Assembly: GCA_030077755.1 (NCBI GenBank)
Contig: JAQJZZ010000007.1
Span: 496,001-560,000, forward strand
Source: Filosporella fistucella
Taxonomy: Eukaryota > Ascomycota > Leotiomycetes > Helotiales
Reading direction: 5' to 3'
Length of the DNA: 64,000 nt
Shown here: one piece after another, positions 12,093 to 23,135 of the stretch
Numbering within the stretch: position 1 is the first letter of the stretch
Layout: the number at the start of each line of letters is the position of its first letter
Position numbers and translations under genes: made by a program
The notes under the pieces: generated by a model
Seen by the model: the letters and a program-made list of their open reading frames with translations, nothing else
Database searches by the model: none
What the model was told of the DNA's origin: nothing

Positions 12093-13787
12093 ATGACGAG
12101 AGGCGAGGTAAGTTTGATTTCTGTGTACAGCGGAGCGTCTCTCCGCTATTTGGGGGTCGGGGTCCATAGGAAAGTGGTGGAGGGTGTCAAAACGCGTTAT
12201 TAACGGAGTGAGGGAGGCACAACAAAAGCAATTGCTGATGCGGCTCACTCCAGATCCTCCATCTTCACATCGGCCAAGCTGGCACCCAGCTTGGTAACAG
12301 TGCCTGGGAGCTGTACGTCCTTGTCGTCCCTGCCCCGCAGAGCACACGCTTACACCTCCAGATATCTTCTCGAGCACGGTCTCAAGCAGGATGGACGCCC
12401 TGATCCTGACGCGCAGGCTATACATGAGTCTGGTGAGTTGGATACCGTGTTCACGGAAACAAGCAGTGGGAAATATGTTCCCAGATCAATCTTTGTCGAT
12501 TTGGATCCTAGTCCTATTGATGAGATTCGCACGGGAGATTACAGACAACTATTTCACCCCGAGCTTTTGATCTCCGGCAAAGAGGACGCAGCGAATAATT
12601 ATGCGAGAGGACATTATACGATTGGAAAGGAAATCTTGGAAGGAACTTTGGATAAGATCCGGAGGGTTCTAGTAAGTTTTGCTGGGAGATAGCGGTGAAG
12701 ATACAAATATTGACGTTGAATAGGATAACTGCAACTCCCTCCAAGGTTTCCTCATCTTCCACTCTTTCGGAGGAGGAACCGGCTCAGGGTTCGGCTCTCT
12801 CCTCCTCGAGCGTCTCTCTACAGACTACGGCAAGAAATCCAAACTCGAATTCGCAGTCTACCCCGCTCCCCGCGTCTCCACCGCCGTCGTAGAACCCTAC
12901 AACGCAGTTCTGTCCACACATTCCACAATCGAGAATTCAGATTGTACATTCCTCGTCGACAATGAAGCCGTCTACGATATCTGTCGTCGCAATCTCGATA
13001 TCCCTCGTCCTAGCTTCGAGCATTTGAATCGCTTGATCGCCCAAGTCGTGAGCAGTATCACCAGCTCGTTAAGATTTGATGGGGCGCTGAACGTGGATTT
13101 AAATGAGTTCCAGACGAATCTGGTGCCGTATCCTAGGATTCATTATCCGTTGATTAGTTATGCGCCTGTGATTTCGGCTGCCAGGAGTAGTCATGAGAGT
13201 TTTAAGACGCAGGAATTGACTCTTCAGTTTGTTTCCCATTCTCTCCTTCTCTCCTTTCCATAGCGGAATTGCCTGCACAACAGATTACTAACAAGCCGTC
13301 CAGATGCTTCGAACCTAACAACCAGATGGTCGTTTGCGATCCCCGAAACGGGAAATACATGGCCGTCGCCCTCCTCTACCGCGGCGACGTCGTCCCACGC
13401 GATTGTAACGCAGCCGTCGCCTCCCTAAAAGCGAAATCCTCCTTCAACCTCGTAGAATGGTGTCCCACCGGTTTCAAGCTCGGCATAAACTACCAAAAAC
13501 CCATGTCTGTCCCCTCCTCCGGTCCAAACGACGGCGCTCTCGCTTCTGTAGATCGGTCCGTTAGCATGCTCAGTAACACAACTGCTATAGCAGAGGCATG
13601 GAGTAGATTAGATCATAAATTCGATCTGATGTATAGTAAACGCGCGTTCGTACATTGGTATGTTGGCGAGGGAATGGAGGAGGGAGAGTTCAGTGAGGCG
13701 AGAGAGGATTTGGCGGCGTTGGAGAAGGATTATGAGGAGGTTGCTGCGGATAGCTTTGAGCCTGGGGAGGATGAGGCGGAGTATTAA
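12093..13787 (+). CDS. Alpha-tubulin
   Basis: GTP-binding subunit of the microtubule heterodimer. Five exons: 12093-12107, 12254-12312, 12362-12671, 12724-13226 and 13304-13787, giving 456 residues. The first exon codes only MTRGE. Landmarks are [11 protein letters not shown] (nucleotide-binding T1 region), the tubulin signature [27 protein letters not shown], and the alpha-specific C-terminus [20 protein letters not shown] with an acidic tail ending in Tyr. The [15 protein letters not shown] block contains the catalytic Glu that alpha-tubulin supplies for hydrolysis of beta-tubulin GTP. Moulds often carry two alpha-tubulin genes; [20 protein letters not shown] suggests the Aspergillus tubB-like class, but that subclass is a guess. 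All four introns sit at consensus sites. Confidence 0.95.
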
Positions 13788-15260
13788 GTTGAGGAGAGAG
13801 GAAATTTGTTGGATTCAGTAGGAGATTGGTGGAAGAGGGGGATATTTGAGCGATTTTTAGTTCTGTGTGGAAGAGATAAGGGGCGTAGTTCGTTGTTCTG
13901 GTGTGTGGGTATTCTCAAATGATGTTGGATCTTGGTAGAAGCCTTAGTGTGCCTAGGATGGGTACGGGATGAGAGATGGGAGATTAGCTAGTTTAAGTAG
14001 TTGAATAGTGAATACAAAATCATTAAAATTTCATACCATAGCTTTTCTGCTAAGTTTTAAATCACTTACTCGGTCATGAAGCCTGGTATTAACATAGGAA
14101 ACTTGATTTCTATAGCTACTACTAAATCTATATTTTATAATAGATGAAATGTAATATTTAATATTACTTAGATATAAGTTTTTAAATAATAGTATATTCT
14201 TACTATTTTCATCTCCTTCCTTATCTTATAGGAAAGGGTTTAGAAGATAAGATTCTTCTACGCTAGAAAGAGTCTAGAAACTAAAAATGGCTACTCGGAA
14301 GTTTGGCACGCTAACAGATATCGGTTATGGCTTTTATAGTGCAGAAGCATACTAAGAAGGAATAAGATTCTCGAATGAATTCAAGTTTGGATTTAGCTTC
14401 TTTGGTCTAAAATTAAATAATCCTGACAAGTTCCCCACCCCTATACATACACCTAATCTTTCCTCTCCCTCCTCCCCTCCTCCTCTTCTCTCACCCTAGC
14501 CCTTATATCACTTCTCAATCCTTTCCAGCTCTCGACATATCAATACATTTCAGTCACACGCATTTTCACCAAACAACACCTCATATATCTAACGATGCGC
14601 TCTCTAGCCCTCCTCGCTATCCTGAGATCTTTCATCTGGCTCTTTGTTGTCTTCTCTGCTATGCCTGTTCATGTTAAAGGATCTATTGGATTGAGTGCAG
14701 AAAGACGGGAGGAGGTACCTGCATTTGCTTATTATGGGAGAAATGGGAATGGTACGATCTCTGTGGTTATTGAGAAGGACAATTTTTGATGTCGAAGCTC
14801 TTGAGATCGGACGGCTTGGATTTCTGAAGAGCACATTCACAAATGGGGCGCTGCATGCTGTTAGGGCGAAAATTCAAAGTGTATATCACGCCTACCGCAT
14901 TCAGTTTGTGTGAAAGTAAAGTGACGGCATAGGTCCAGTACGTAGTTCTAGAAAAGAACAGTGCTTGGCGAGAGTACATACTGGCTTGTTGAAAGGGGAG
15001 TGGTTTCCAGCCACAGGGTTTAGCGAGGGACAATCTTCGGCATCGGCGATAAGATAAGAGGCTAGGTAATATTCCGAGGAGGTTGGTGATTGCGGAGAGC
15101 AAAGAAAGGTATTATTATATATCTACACTTTACCATGCGCAACCACACTTTCACATTTCGAAAGGGTGCAAATCTTATTCAATGCTTTGTACGCTACAAG
15201 TAGCTATTTTAGTGTAGCAAAATCTCCTCTTGCTGGTGGAATCACAGCATAGCAACCACC
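13788..15260. other. intergenic region, partly AT-rich
   Basis: About 1.5 kb between alpha-tubulin and the GRF gene. The stretch 14030-14200 is very AT-rich and 14440-14530 is a CT-rich promoter-like run that leads into the weak small open frame at 14595. Confidence 0.5.
14595..14789 (+). CDS. Possible small secreted peptide (weak)
   Basis: A 64-codon frame opens with a plausible signal peptide: MRS then a hydrophobic run (LALLAILRSFIWLFVVFSA) and small residues before VKGSIG. It sits about 60 bases after a CT-rich tract of the kind found upstream of fungal genes. The mature part would be only about 35 residues and has no cysteine. A donor-like GGTACG near 14751 means it might be the first exon of a longer gene, but I could not find a convincing continuation. 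I do not recognise it. Confidence 0.25.
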   Translation: MRSLALLAILRSFIWLFVVFSAMPVHVKGSIGLSAERREEVPAFAYYGRNGNGTISVVIEKDNF

Positions 15261-16430
15261 ATGTTTACAACCCCTCACAAACAAACTTCCTCTTCTACAT
15301 TTGGTACGCCGAGCAAGATAATGTCAACAAAGAAAGGGCTTTTCCAAGATGGGATATGGCTTTGTAAGTCCACAACTTCAAGATCGAATAGATTCTTACA
15401 ATCCATAGGCAACTGCTCGCCCCGTCTCCCAGCAGCGCATTTCCAAGTTAAAAAAGATGGGCGCAATAGAGGAAAATGGTTCTATACATGTCAGGAGTCT
15501 AAGGAGAGCGGATGCGGTTTCTTTCTATGGGATGAGAATGCAAAGGATAGAGAGAAAGGTGTGCTTCTAAGTAATGCGCGCTCGGAACAGGAGTTACAAC
15601 GGACAACTGCAGATGCAGCCAGAGATAAGCGGACGATTGAAGGACATGCTGCTGCGAGTAATAAGTGGATGGCAGATCTAGCTAAGAAAGAGAAGGAGCA
15701 ATTTGGGGATGCGGATGAATTTGGAGAGTGGGAGCTTTCACCAGAGGAAGAGAAACGGCTTGTTACTGCAGCGGAGATAGCACCGGAGACACCAAGCAAA
15801 GTGAACAGGACGACGGAATTCTTGACACCTGGGATCAAGAGGAAGAGAGATGAGGAGTCATTGCCTACGCCGATGACGGGCGCTAGATCGGGTTGGAAAG
15901 TTGGGACGGGAACTGGCAGGTCGGATGAAGAGGTGTTCCATACACCTTCTAGTAGATTGAAAGGCGGGATGTGGGATGGCAATGAGAGACCGGGCCTGAG
16001 AAGTCCATCCAGTACACCAACTCCCAGCCAAACTGTTGTAGCTTTCAACTCTCAAAATCTGAACCGAAACGAAAGCCAAAACCAAAACCAAAACCAAGTC
16101 CAACCTCAATCCTACGACATCACTGACTCCGTCCTAGAAATCCTCAAAGACCAAAACATTGACCGCGAGACATCCGCCGAACTTAAACAATTCCTAGATC
16201 GTCACTCACTCCAGATATCTGGTATAGCCAAGGGAAGAGATATTACAAGAGTAGCACTCAAAGCTAAGGACGGAAAGATCTCTGAGTTGAAACAGAGGAT
16301 CAATGAGTTGGAGAGGGAGAGAGAGATGGATAGGAATGTTATTATGCATTTTAAGAGGGATATGACGGAGAGTGTGGAGAGGAGGAAGAGGGGAGGGAGA
16401 GGAGGGAGGGGAAGGGGGAAGGAGGGTTGA
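15261..16430 (+). CDS. GRF-type zinc-finger protein
   Basis: Protein with an N-terminal GRF zinc finger, a single-stranded nucleic-acid binding fold also found at the ends of topoisomerase III-alpha, APE2 and NEIL3. Exon 1 is 15261-15363 and exon 2 is 15409-16430, giving 374 residues. After splicing the finger reads WLCNCSPRLPAAHFQVKKDG, then GKWFYTC and CGFFLWDE, supplying the four zinc ligands and the GK/RWFY and CGFF cores. A long polar middle follows, then a coiled coil near residues 320-360 and a basic Arg/Gly tail. The 45-base intron is in frame and has no stop, so unspliced RNA would still translate but with 15 extra residues inside the finger. A role in DNA repair or RNA binding is inference from the finger alone. 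Confidence 0.85.
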   Translation: MFTTPHKQTSSSTFGTPSKIMSTKKGLFQDGIWLCKSTTSRSNRFLQSIGNCSPRLPAAHFQVKKDGRNRGKWFYTCQESKESGCGFFLWDENAKDREKGVLLSNARSEQELQRTTADAARDKRTIEGHAAASNKWMADLAKKEKEQFGDADEFGEWELSPEEEKRLVTAAEIAPETPSKVNRTTEFLTPGIKRKRDEESLPTPMTGARSGWKVGTGTGRSDEEVFHTPSSRLKGGMWDGNERPGLRSPSSTPTPSQTVVAFNSQNLNRNESQNQNQNQVQPQSYDITDSVLEILKDQNIDRETSAELKQFLDRHSLQISGIAKGRDITRVALKAKDGKISELKQRINELEREREMDRNVIMHFKRDMTESVERRKRGGRGGRGRGKEG

Positions 16431-17542
16431 GGATGTTGAGAGGGATTTGTTTGTCTAAAATTATGAAGATGGGATTGATGGGAAGCAAGTGAGTGATGTA
16501 ATTGCTGTTTCGCAGGGGTGGTAAAGAGATTGACGTATACTCTCCATCATGGAAGAGAGGGCCTTGAGGGCCAGGATTGGGACGAGAAAGAGACAAGTCC
16601 AGGAGGGAACCCGGCCTCCGCCACATTTTTGGGTGGGAAAGTATCGAGCCAGAGAACCCTCCTTTACTAACATTCACCAACGATATATTCTCGGTTTGAC
16701 TCGAGGGTTCTGGAGCTCTGAGCGGGAGTATCTTTGGATACTTCCATCTTCCCGACTTAACGTAGCATCTGAATACTGAGAATAGGGTGGAGAGGTTATC
16801 AACAGAAAATCAGTCATTTTGAACATTTCAACGCTCCATTCAGCAAAGCGCCATTGACGATCCATCCTACTCAGATTCTGTTATTGGACCCGGGCTGCAT
16901 ATTCAGTTAGGTTTTAATGCATGTTGTGGAAATGGCATATTTTCCTTTCTGGTGTTTCTCGACCGGGTCGGCACATCGATCCAGAGCTCTTGAAATCCAG
17001 GTGGCGTCATCCCAGGTGTTGAAAAAACTCCTGTCCTGTGAACTCCACTGCTCTCTCACAAGAGTAAAGCGAAAGGCCGTTAAAGGGCATTCGAATTTAG
17101 TACATTTCAGGATCTCATTGCATATAGTCCCTTTTCGATTCTGCAGGTTAATTTACCCACCTTCTTCCTGTCCGCAAGCGCGGCGTTAAGTTATGTCTTC
17201 TGCATGCTAGTGACTTCATTGCTCGTCTGTTTTTAGCTCCGTCGTGTAATCATCCCAGGACAGAGCCTCTGCTTTCATCTTTGGTGGAAAATCAGTATTT
17301 GATTGGGTTTTCGTCGTAAGTACTGCTTTGGTATCCGAGACCCGAGCCGGGTAAATTGTTAGTGCAATTTTGAAGTTGAGGCGTTCCCATTGGGTATTGT
17401 GTGACTATGCGGGGATAGTTGTGGCTGGTTGATGAGAATGGATCTGGTGCATATGTACAAATACAAGTACAGATACAAATACTTAAGCCAAGTATGCTGT
17501 TGATCAAATGGTATTTAGGACTTCCTAGAATTGTGAAAGAAA
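16431..17542. other. intergenic region, nothing recognised
   Basis: About 1.1 kb between the GRF gene and the carboxylesterase, both on the plus strand. Short open frames only; no repeat or RNA gene seen. Confidence 0.55.
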
Positions 17543-19707
17543 ATGGCAGCATCTAATCTTTCCCGCAACCTGCTTGCAGTTGCTCTTTTTATACTCCCTT
17601 GTACTGCCTCTGCTATTGTCAATACTGCACAACTAAAGTCAGATTTAATCATTCTTTCCGACAATGACTTGTACAGTAATGATCCGTCGTCAAAGACACC
17701 TGGAAGCACTGCTAACGCTACCAGATGAAAAAAGCAACCGTACTACTGGTGCTATCCTTCTTAGTACATCGAGCACAAATCCAAATGCAATTCCATCCTG
17801 CCAACTACTAGGGGAGAAACTCTGGTCGCCCGAGCTTCAAGATTTCCAAGCTGGACTCAATAGCTCGCTCTCGTACCAAATATATCAAGGTTCCTACTCT
17901 CGCAATCAACTTTTCTGGATCGCCGCAGATAAGTCGAAAAATTGTCGTGCTATCAATTCTCAAGGCCGTATCACAGCATCCCCATGCTCGACCAAGCTCC
18001 CTGTCCTATGCACGCAATCCTCTCCGCTTGGAAACGCAACACTCATAAGTCCCTCTCTTCAAAACCAAATCACTGTACCGGTAGGAGATCTCTCCCTCAC
18101 CGGCTCCAGAGAATTTCATGCCTTCAAATTCTTGGGGGTCCGTTTCGCGCCAAACCCACAACGATATGCGTACTCCACCGTCTACCATGGCACCAACAAC
18201 GCAACTGCTTTCGAGCCAAAGACTTGCATCCAAGCTGGTGGAATTGGAAGTGAAGACTGCTTGTTCCTAAACGTCTGGACAACTTTTATTCCAGCTGATG
18301 CTAAGTCATCGAGAAAGAAGCTAAAGCCAGTCATGGTCTGGATTTTCGGCGGCGGTTTTGTATCCGGTACAGCCTATGATCCATTTGGTGGTTCAGACGG
18401 CACGCAATTAGCCTCTCGTGGAGATGTCGTAGTTGTGTCTCTGAACTACAGGCTTGGAAATCTTGGGATGTTGGCTCTGAATGACGGGGTCACGAATGGG
18501 ACTTATACTATACAAGATATAATCACAGGTCTTCAGTGGGTGAGAGAGTATATCACATCATTTGGAGGGGATCCCGATCGAGTTACTGTTTTTGGACAAT
18601 CTTCCGGAGCTGCGGGTGTGAGAGCTCTGCTTGCAAGTCCAAAAGCTGAGGGGTTATTTCATGGTGCTATCATGCAGTCAGGTCCAGGTGGTTTCGGTGC
18701 GTTTGGACCATATTCGAATTACTCTACCATCGACGTCTCGTATAATGGCATCGGGAAACAAGTGTTGAGTCTGACGGGCTGTCTGAACTCTACGAATCAG
18801 CTTGCCTGTTTGAGGGGACTTGATGCAAATGTTCTTGTCAATCTGCCTGTTGCCGCTAAGTAAGTCGGTTTCAAGAAGGAAGAAACACGCTAAAATTTAA
18901 AGCTTTCCTGTCATCGATGGCACATATCTCACCGCCGCTGGCATAGATTTCACACACAAAACCAAGATCCCTCTTATCATAGGCATCGATCGTGATGAAT
19001 TTGCCATAAGCCTCCCTTATCCACCTCCAAACAACATAACCCTCGCATTCGAGTACCTCTCCTCTATCCTAGGCGCCGATCTCACCTCCATCCCCAAGTC
19101 TCCTCTCTTTCCTCTACCTTCAGCATCCCCAGACCCAGCACTAAATTTATTCAACCTCACCTCTCGTGTCCTTACCCTAGGCGGTTTCCAATGCCTCACC
19201 CACGCAACAGCCTACTCCTCCGCTCTGCACCATACCTTTCCAAACACCTACTCCTTCATCTTCAACCGCACCTACCAACCCCCTAATTACACCACCCCTC
19301 CCTGCAATGCCCCCATAACCCCCGACCACCCCTTCGGCGACCCAAATAAAGAATACTACAAATGCCATGCCGGCGAAGCAGTCTTCCCCTTCGGAACACT
19401 AAGTCGCATGGGTCTAGAAGATAGAGATGGAAAAGACACAGCTTTCGAGCAATTGATTCTGGATTATTGGTCTTCGTTCGCGAGGACCGGGGATCCGAAT
19501 ATTGGGAAGGGATATTTGCAGGCGAGAGGGTATTGGGGCACGTTAGAGAGGGTCAGTGAGGCGGGCAGGTGGGAAGAAGTGAGGAAAGGGAGAGTGAGGG
19601 ATATGCTTTTGCAGTGGGAGGGGGGCATGGTAGGGGTTAGTGAGGAGGAGGGGAAGCAGTGTGGGTTTTTGGACTTGGGGTTGGATTATTATGAGGGTGG
19701 TGTGTGA
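17543..19707 (+). CDS. Secreted type-B carboxylesterase with C-type-lectin-like N-terminal region
   Basis: Exons 17543-17675, 17725-18859 and 18903-19707 give 690 residues. A signal peptide (about 1-24, ending PCTASA) is followed by a region of some 110 residues with Cys at 70, 118, 132 and 140, and an order CQLLGEKLW..QLFWIA..C..G..C..LPVLC that looks like a C-type-lectin-like domain. The esterase part then begins: EDCLFLNVW, the oxyanion loop FGGGFVSGT, and the nucleophile elbow GQSSG with Ser near 337. GESAG is usual, so Gln and Ser replace Glu and Ala. The candidate catalytic His lies in KCHAGEAVFPFG. It should cleave esters outside the cell or in the wall; the substrate is unknown. The lectin-like reading is by pattern only. 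Confidence 0.88.
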
Positions 19708-21081
19708 GGGCTTGGAGGTTGAGGAGATGGGGGTCACATAGCATTTCACGAGTATTAAAAGGCTTTCTTCACTCTGAATAAACTCTGGGCATCAAGTGGC
19801 GTAGCTGGATATCTTGTAGAATGGTAGTTGTGATTCCACAAAGATTGCAAGGCAGCCCTACCTGCGCTATGGAGCTGAGAATCGAAGCTTATGGTGGTGA
19901 TTCAGTATGACTTATTTACCAGATATATAGTTTTGTTCCATCGAATGCGAGCAGTAAGTCTACTTCTCACGTCCATAATGCGTGGGTAAGGGAGAAATTA
20001 TGTGGAGCTGAAGCACTCAATGCTTAGACGTACCGTCACGTGCAGTCCTGGGCAGCCGAGAGCTATATCTGCTGGAATTGAATTCCAAAATATAGTCCTT
20101 GATTTTGATGTGCTTCTGGCTTATATATCCCTGATTACCACAATCTATATTTTGTGCATACGCAAGTTCAAGAGATATTTCCTAGCGCACACTGAGATGC
20201 AAAACAAGTTTCTATTCTTTGCTTTACAATACTTCATAACAATATCATTCTCAAGTTCTTAGTTGATCTAGAAGTATAGGAAGGCGGAAAGAGATGTTTT
20301 GTGTATTTTAATTTCGTACTTTTTCAAGTCAAATTTTGATCTGAACGTCTGCTAAGATATACTAGATGCGAGAAACTCGACAACCCCCGACGGACTTTAG
20401 AATCAAATATAAATGGATAAACGCAATTACAATAATTCATTACGATTTGAACAAGTCTAATTCATTAAAAAAAAGCTTTAGGATACTAGCTTATAATATC
20501 CCTCTCTCTTCTATCTTCCACGGCTGAGAATATCATGTTTCAAATCTCCCCTAAAACAACATCTATCTCCCACTTACCGATTCCCACACCGGCGAGAGCG
20601 AGAAAAGTCATACCTTCCATATTTCCAAAAGCATGTTCCTGGTAAATTATTTCCTTAGCGGAATGTCACTCGCTCATTTTCCACAGGTGTCTCCAGTAGA
20701 TCAGCACGCTTATACGCCACCATACCTCAGCCCCGATGCAGGTCCGTTTAAGCTTCTTTCTATTCTGGAAATACATTGTGCTTACCTCGTTAATCGTATT
20801 TTAGGGTAGGAAAGGGTATCTGAGAGATGATTGGTAGGAAGGGTTGGGTGGTGGAATCGTGTTGTGGAAGTGATGTTGGAGGTGAGTGGGCGATTCGACA
20901 CTTTTGTGTCGTGAGAGATTGATATAGGAGACTCTGGGAATCATGTATAAGAGATGAATCTTTCTTCTCATTTGATATATTCATTCACTTACAATACTCA
21001 TACATTATTACATTATATCTTCCAATACCACTTCCACAACCAAATCTTCCCCCCTCGATCATCCCATCACAGTTCTCGAAA
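19708..21081. other. intergenic region, nothing recognised
   Basis: About 1.4 kb. An 86-codon frame (20002-20262, plus) has one hydrophobic stretch but no homology I know and no promoter-like context. No repeat seen. Confidence 0.5.
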
Positions 21082-21692
21082 ATGCATTTCTCCACCCTCC
21101 CAACCTTAACCTCAATACTAAGGCTTCTCATAATCACAAACGCATTGCCAACCACTCTCAACACTCTCCCTGATACCAACGCACCCACCACTCTCGGCAT
21201 CACCACCAGCACCTCTCCCCCATCCAACGAAACCTCTCTTCTACCAAGGAGTGATCTCGTGAAACGCCGGAACGGGCGTATCATGGTTGATTGGCGTTTC
21301 AAAGAAGTGAATGTAGTAGAAGATGGACAAACTACTGTTCATCCAGAAGATGTGATAATAATGCAATATTTTGATGGTGATGCTTCAGATCCTTGTACGT
21401 TTTCTCTTCCCCTATTTCCATTCAGGATATCAAGATTTGGATCAAAGACTGATGTTACATAGCATGCGAAGATATACAAGGAGATTTCATCCGCGAACAA
21501 ATCAATGGACAAATGTTCAGGAGCGATAAATGCGATATATGGGCTATTTTTGATGGGCCAAATGGTGGATATCCGGTTTCTACTTATACCAGTGGGCATG
21601 GTGTGAATTGTGGGTGGGTGAGTAGTGAGGCACATGGGCATTGGGATTGGTTCACTTATATCACGGATTACTATCATGATTGTTCGTGGTGA
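21082..21692 (+). CDS. Small secreted Cys/Trp-containing protein, function unknown
   Basis: Exons 21082-21394 and 21463-21692 give 180 residues. The N-terminus is a signal peptide (MHFSTLPTLTSILRLLIITNA), then a Thr/Pro/Ser-rich stretch, then a dibasic site (LVKRRNGR, about residues 60-67) that a Kex2-like protease could cut. The remaining part of about 115 residues has four Cys (CEDIQG, KCDIWAIF, NCGWVSS, DCSW) and many Trp, Tyr and His. I know no family for it. The stop at 21690-21692 overlaps a donor-like GTGAGA, and a following frame (to 21816) is Cys-rich (RCEEAGCEQDF, CAICYDQCI), so a longer spliced form is possible. Effector or antimicrobial activity would be speculation. It lies next to a secreted cellulase. 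Confidence 0.65.
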
Positions 21693-22148
21693 GAAGATGT
21701 GGATTATGGGAAATTTGTGGTGGGAGGATTATCGTTGTGAAGAGGCGGGTTGTGAACAAGATTTTCTTGCCAAGGAGAATATGGAATGTGCTATATGCTA
21801 TGACCAATGTATTTAAAAGATGCAAATCGATGCGCTTGTATGTATTTAGAGCTTCGAGAGATTTGTTCTGGCCGATTAGTGCTCTTACAGTTAAGCCTAA
21901 CGCAAGAGTGGCTGCCAGAGGCTACATATCCTTTGGCTAATGTTATTTCAGAACCTAGAGTGATTCGACGAAGTGACGAACGTCGAGATAATCCACTATA
22001 ATTATCGAAATGAACAGAGTGTTTTCCCAAAATGACTTTTAGTCCTTGAAATGCAAAATCAGATACAAGAAGACAAATATGTACATCATCCAAGTATTTA
22101 CAGACCATCGACCAGCCCAAAATGTGCATCTTCACCCTCAACTGCCAC
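21693..22148. other. convergent intergenic region
   Basis: About 450 bases between the ends of the small secreted-protein gene and the GH45 endoglucanase. It may include an additional Cys-rich exon of the former (frame open to 21816). Otherwise nothing recognised. Confidence 0.5.
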
Positions 22149-23135
22149 TCACAAACACTGAGAGTAATAATCACTCGAAAATTTGCAGCTGGACCCCTCG
22201 ACACAGCTCGTGCTTCCCGCCCACCCGATACCACCACACTGAGCATACATAGCATTAGCAGCTCCTCCAGTATCTCCTCCGGTTCCAGTACCAGTAGTCG
22301 CACCTGGTGCCTTACTTGTGCTGGTAGATGTAGCGACACTTGCACCCTTCGTCCAAGTAGGACTCTCCTTTGCACCGGTAGGCGTCTCTCCTTGTCTCAC
22401 ACAACCAGTCTTTGCGGTGAGAGCTGCTGGACAGGTAACTTGTTTGAAAGTGACAGCTGGGTTGTCGGCACCCATGAACCAGTCGTAACGCCAGTAGCAG
22501 CCTGCCTTTAGCTTGGCGGGGAAAGCATCACATTGAGAGCGAGATGAGATACCGCCGTATTGAGCACCCCAGCCAGTTGAAGGGGTGCCCCATTCTGCTG
22601 TGCAGCCGTTGAAGATGCCGAAACCTCCACCGGGGATCTATTTACTTGTAAATTACTATCTAGGAGGAGGGATAGAATAGAGACGTACAGCAAGATCAAA
22701 TTGATTCGTTCCGAGATCACCACCTGTATTTGTTGCTTGAACAATCATCTTCTTGCCAACCAATGGAGCGCTTGTAAATGTCAATTCATAACAAGCGCAA
22801 CACCATGATGCTTCTGTTCCACCTCCAATAGTGGTTGCTGCGTAACCATATGCCAGAGTCTCTGAGACTGCCCAGGGCGATTGATTCGAGCACATATATG
22901 CCAATCCACCAGATGGACATCCGGATTTGGCATCGTAGTTGGAAAGAGGGTTATCGTTCTTGTCACAAGATTGAACAGGATTCGAACCGCTTGCGAGAGA
23001 AGTCTTCTTAGTCCATGAGCATGAAGCCTTACAGCAATCCCAATAGCGGGTGGTCTTTCCGGTGCCGGAAGCTTGAGAGTTCACTTGGATGAAGAAGGGG
23101 AGAAGAGCTAGAAGGGTAGCTTTAGGGAGAAGCAT
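22149..23135 (-). CDS. GH45 endo-beta-1,4-glucanase with CBM1
   Basis: Secreted cellulase that cuts internal bonds of cellulose by inversion. Minus-strand exons 23135-22689 and 22637-22149 give 311 residues. Signal peptide about 1-20 ([15 protein letters not shown]). The GH45 signature [14 protein letters not shown] holds the catalytic Asp (base); the second Asp (acid) lies in [21 protein letters not shown], across the splice join. Cysteines abound, as expected for this disulfide-rich fold. A Thr/Ser/Gly linker leads to a C-terminal type 1 cellulose-binding module with [15 protein letters not shown] and SDYYSQCL. An upstream in-frame ATG (23171) exists, but the chosen Met gives a cleaner signal peptide. 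CreA-type sites occur upstream. Assignment is secure. Confidence 0.95.

Noticed and set aside
20002..20262. 86-codon frame with a hydrophobic stretch
   Set aside because: AT-rich intergenic context, no homology and no promoter-like sequence.
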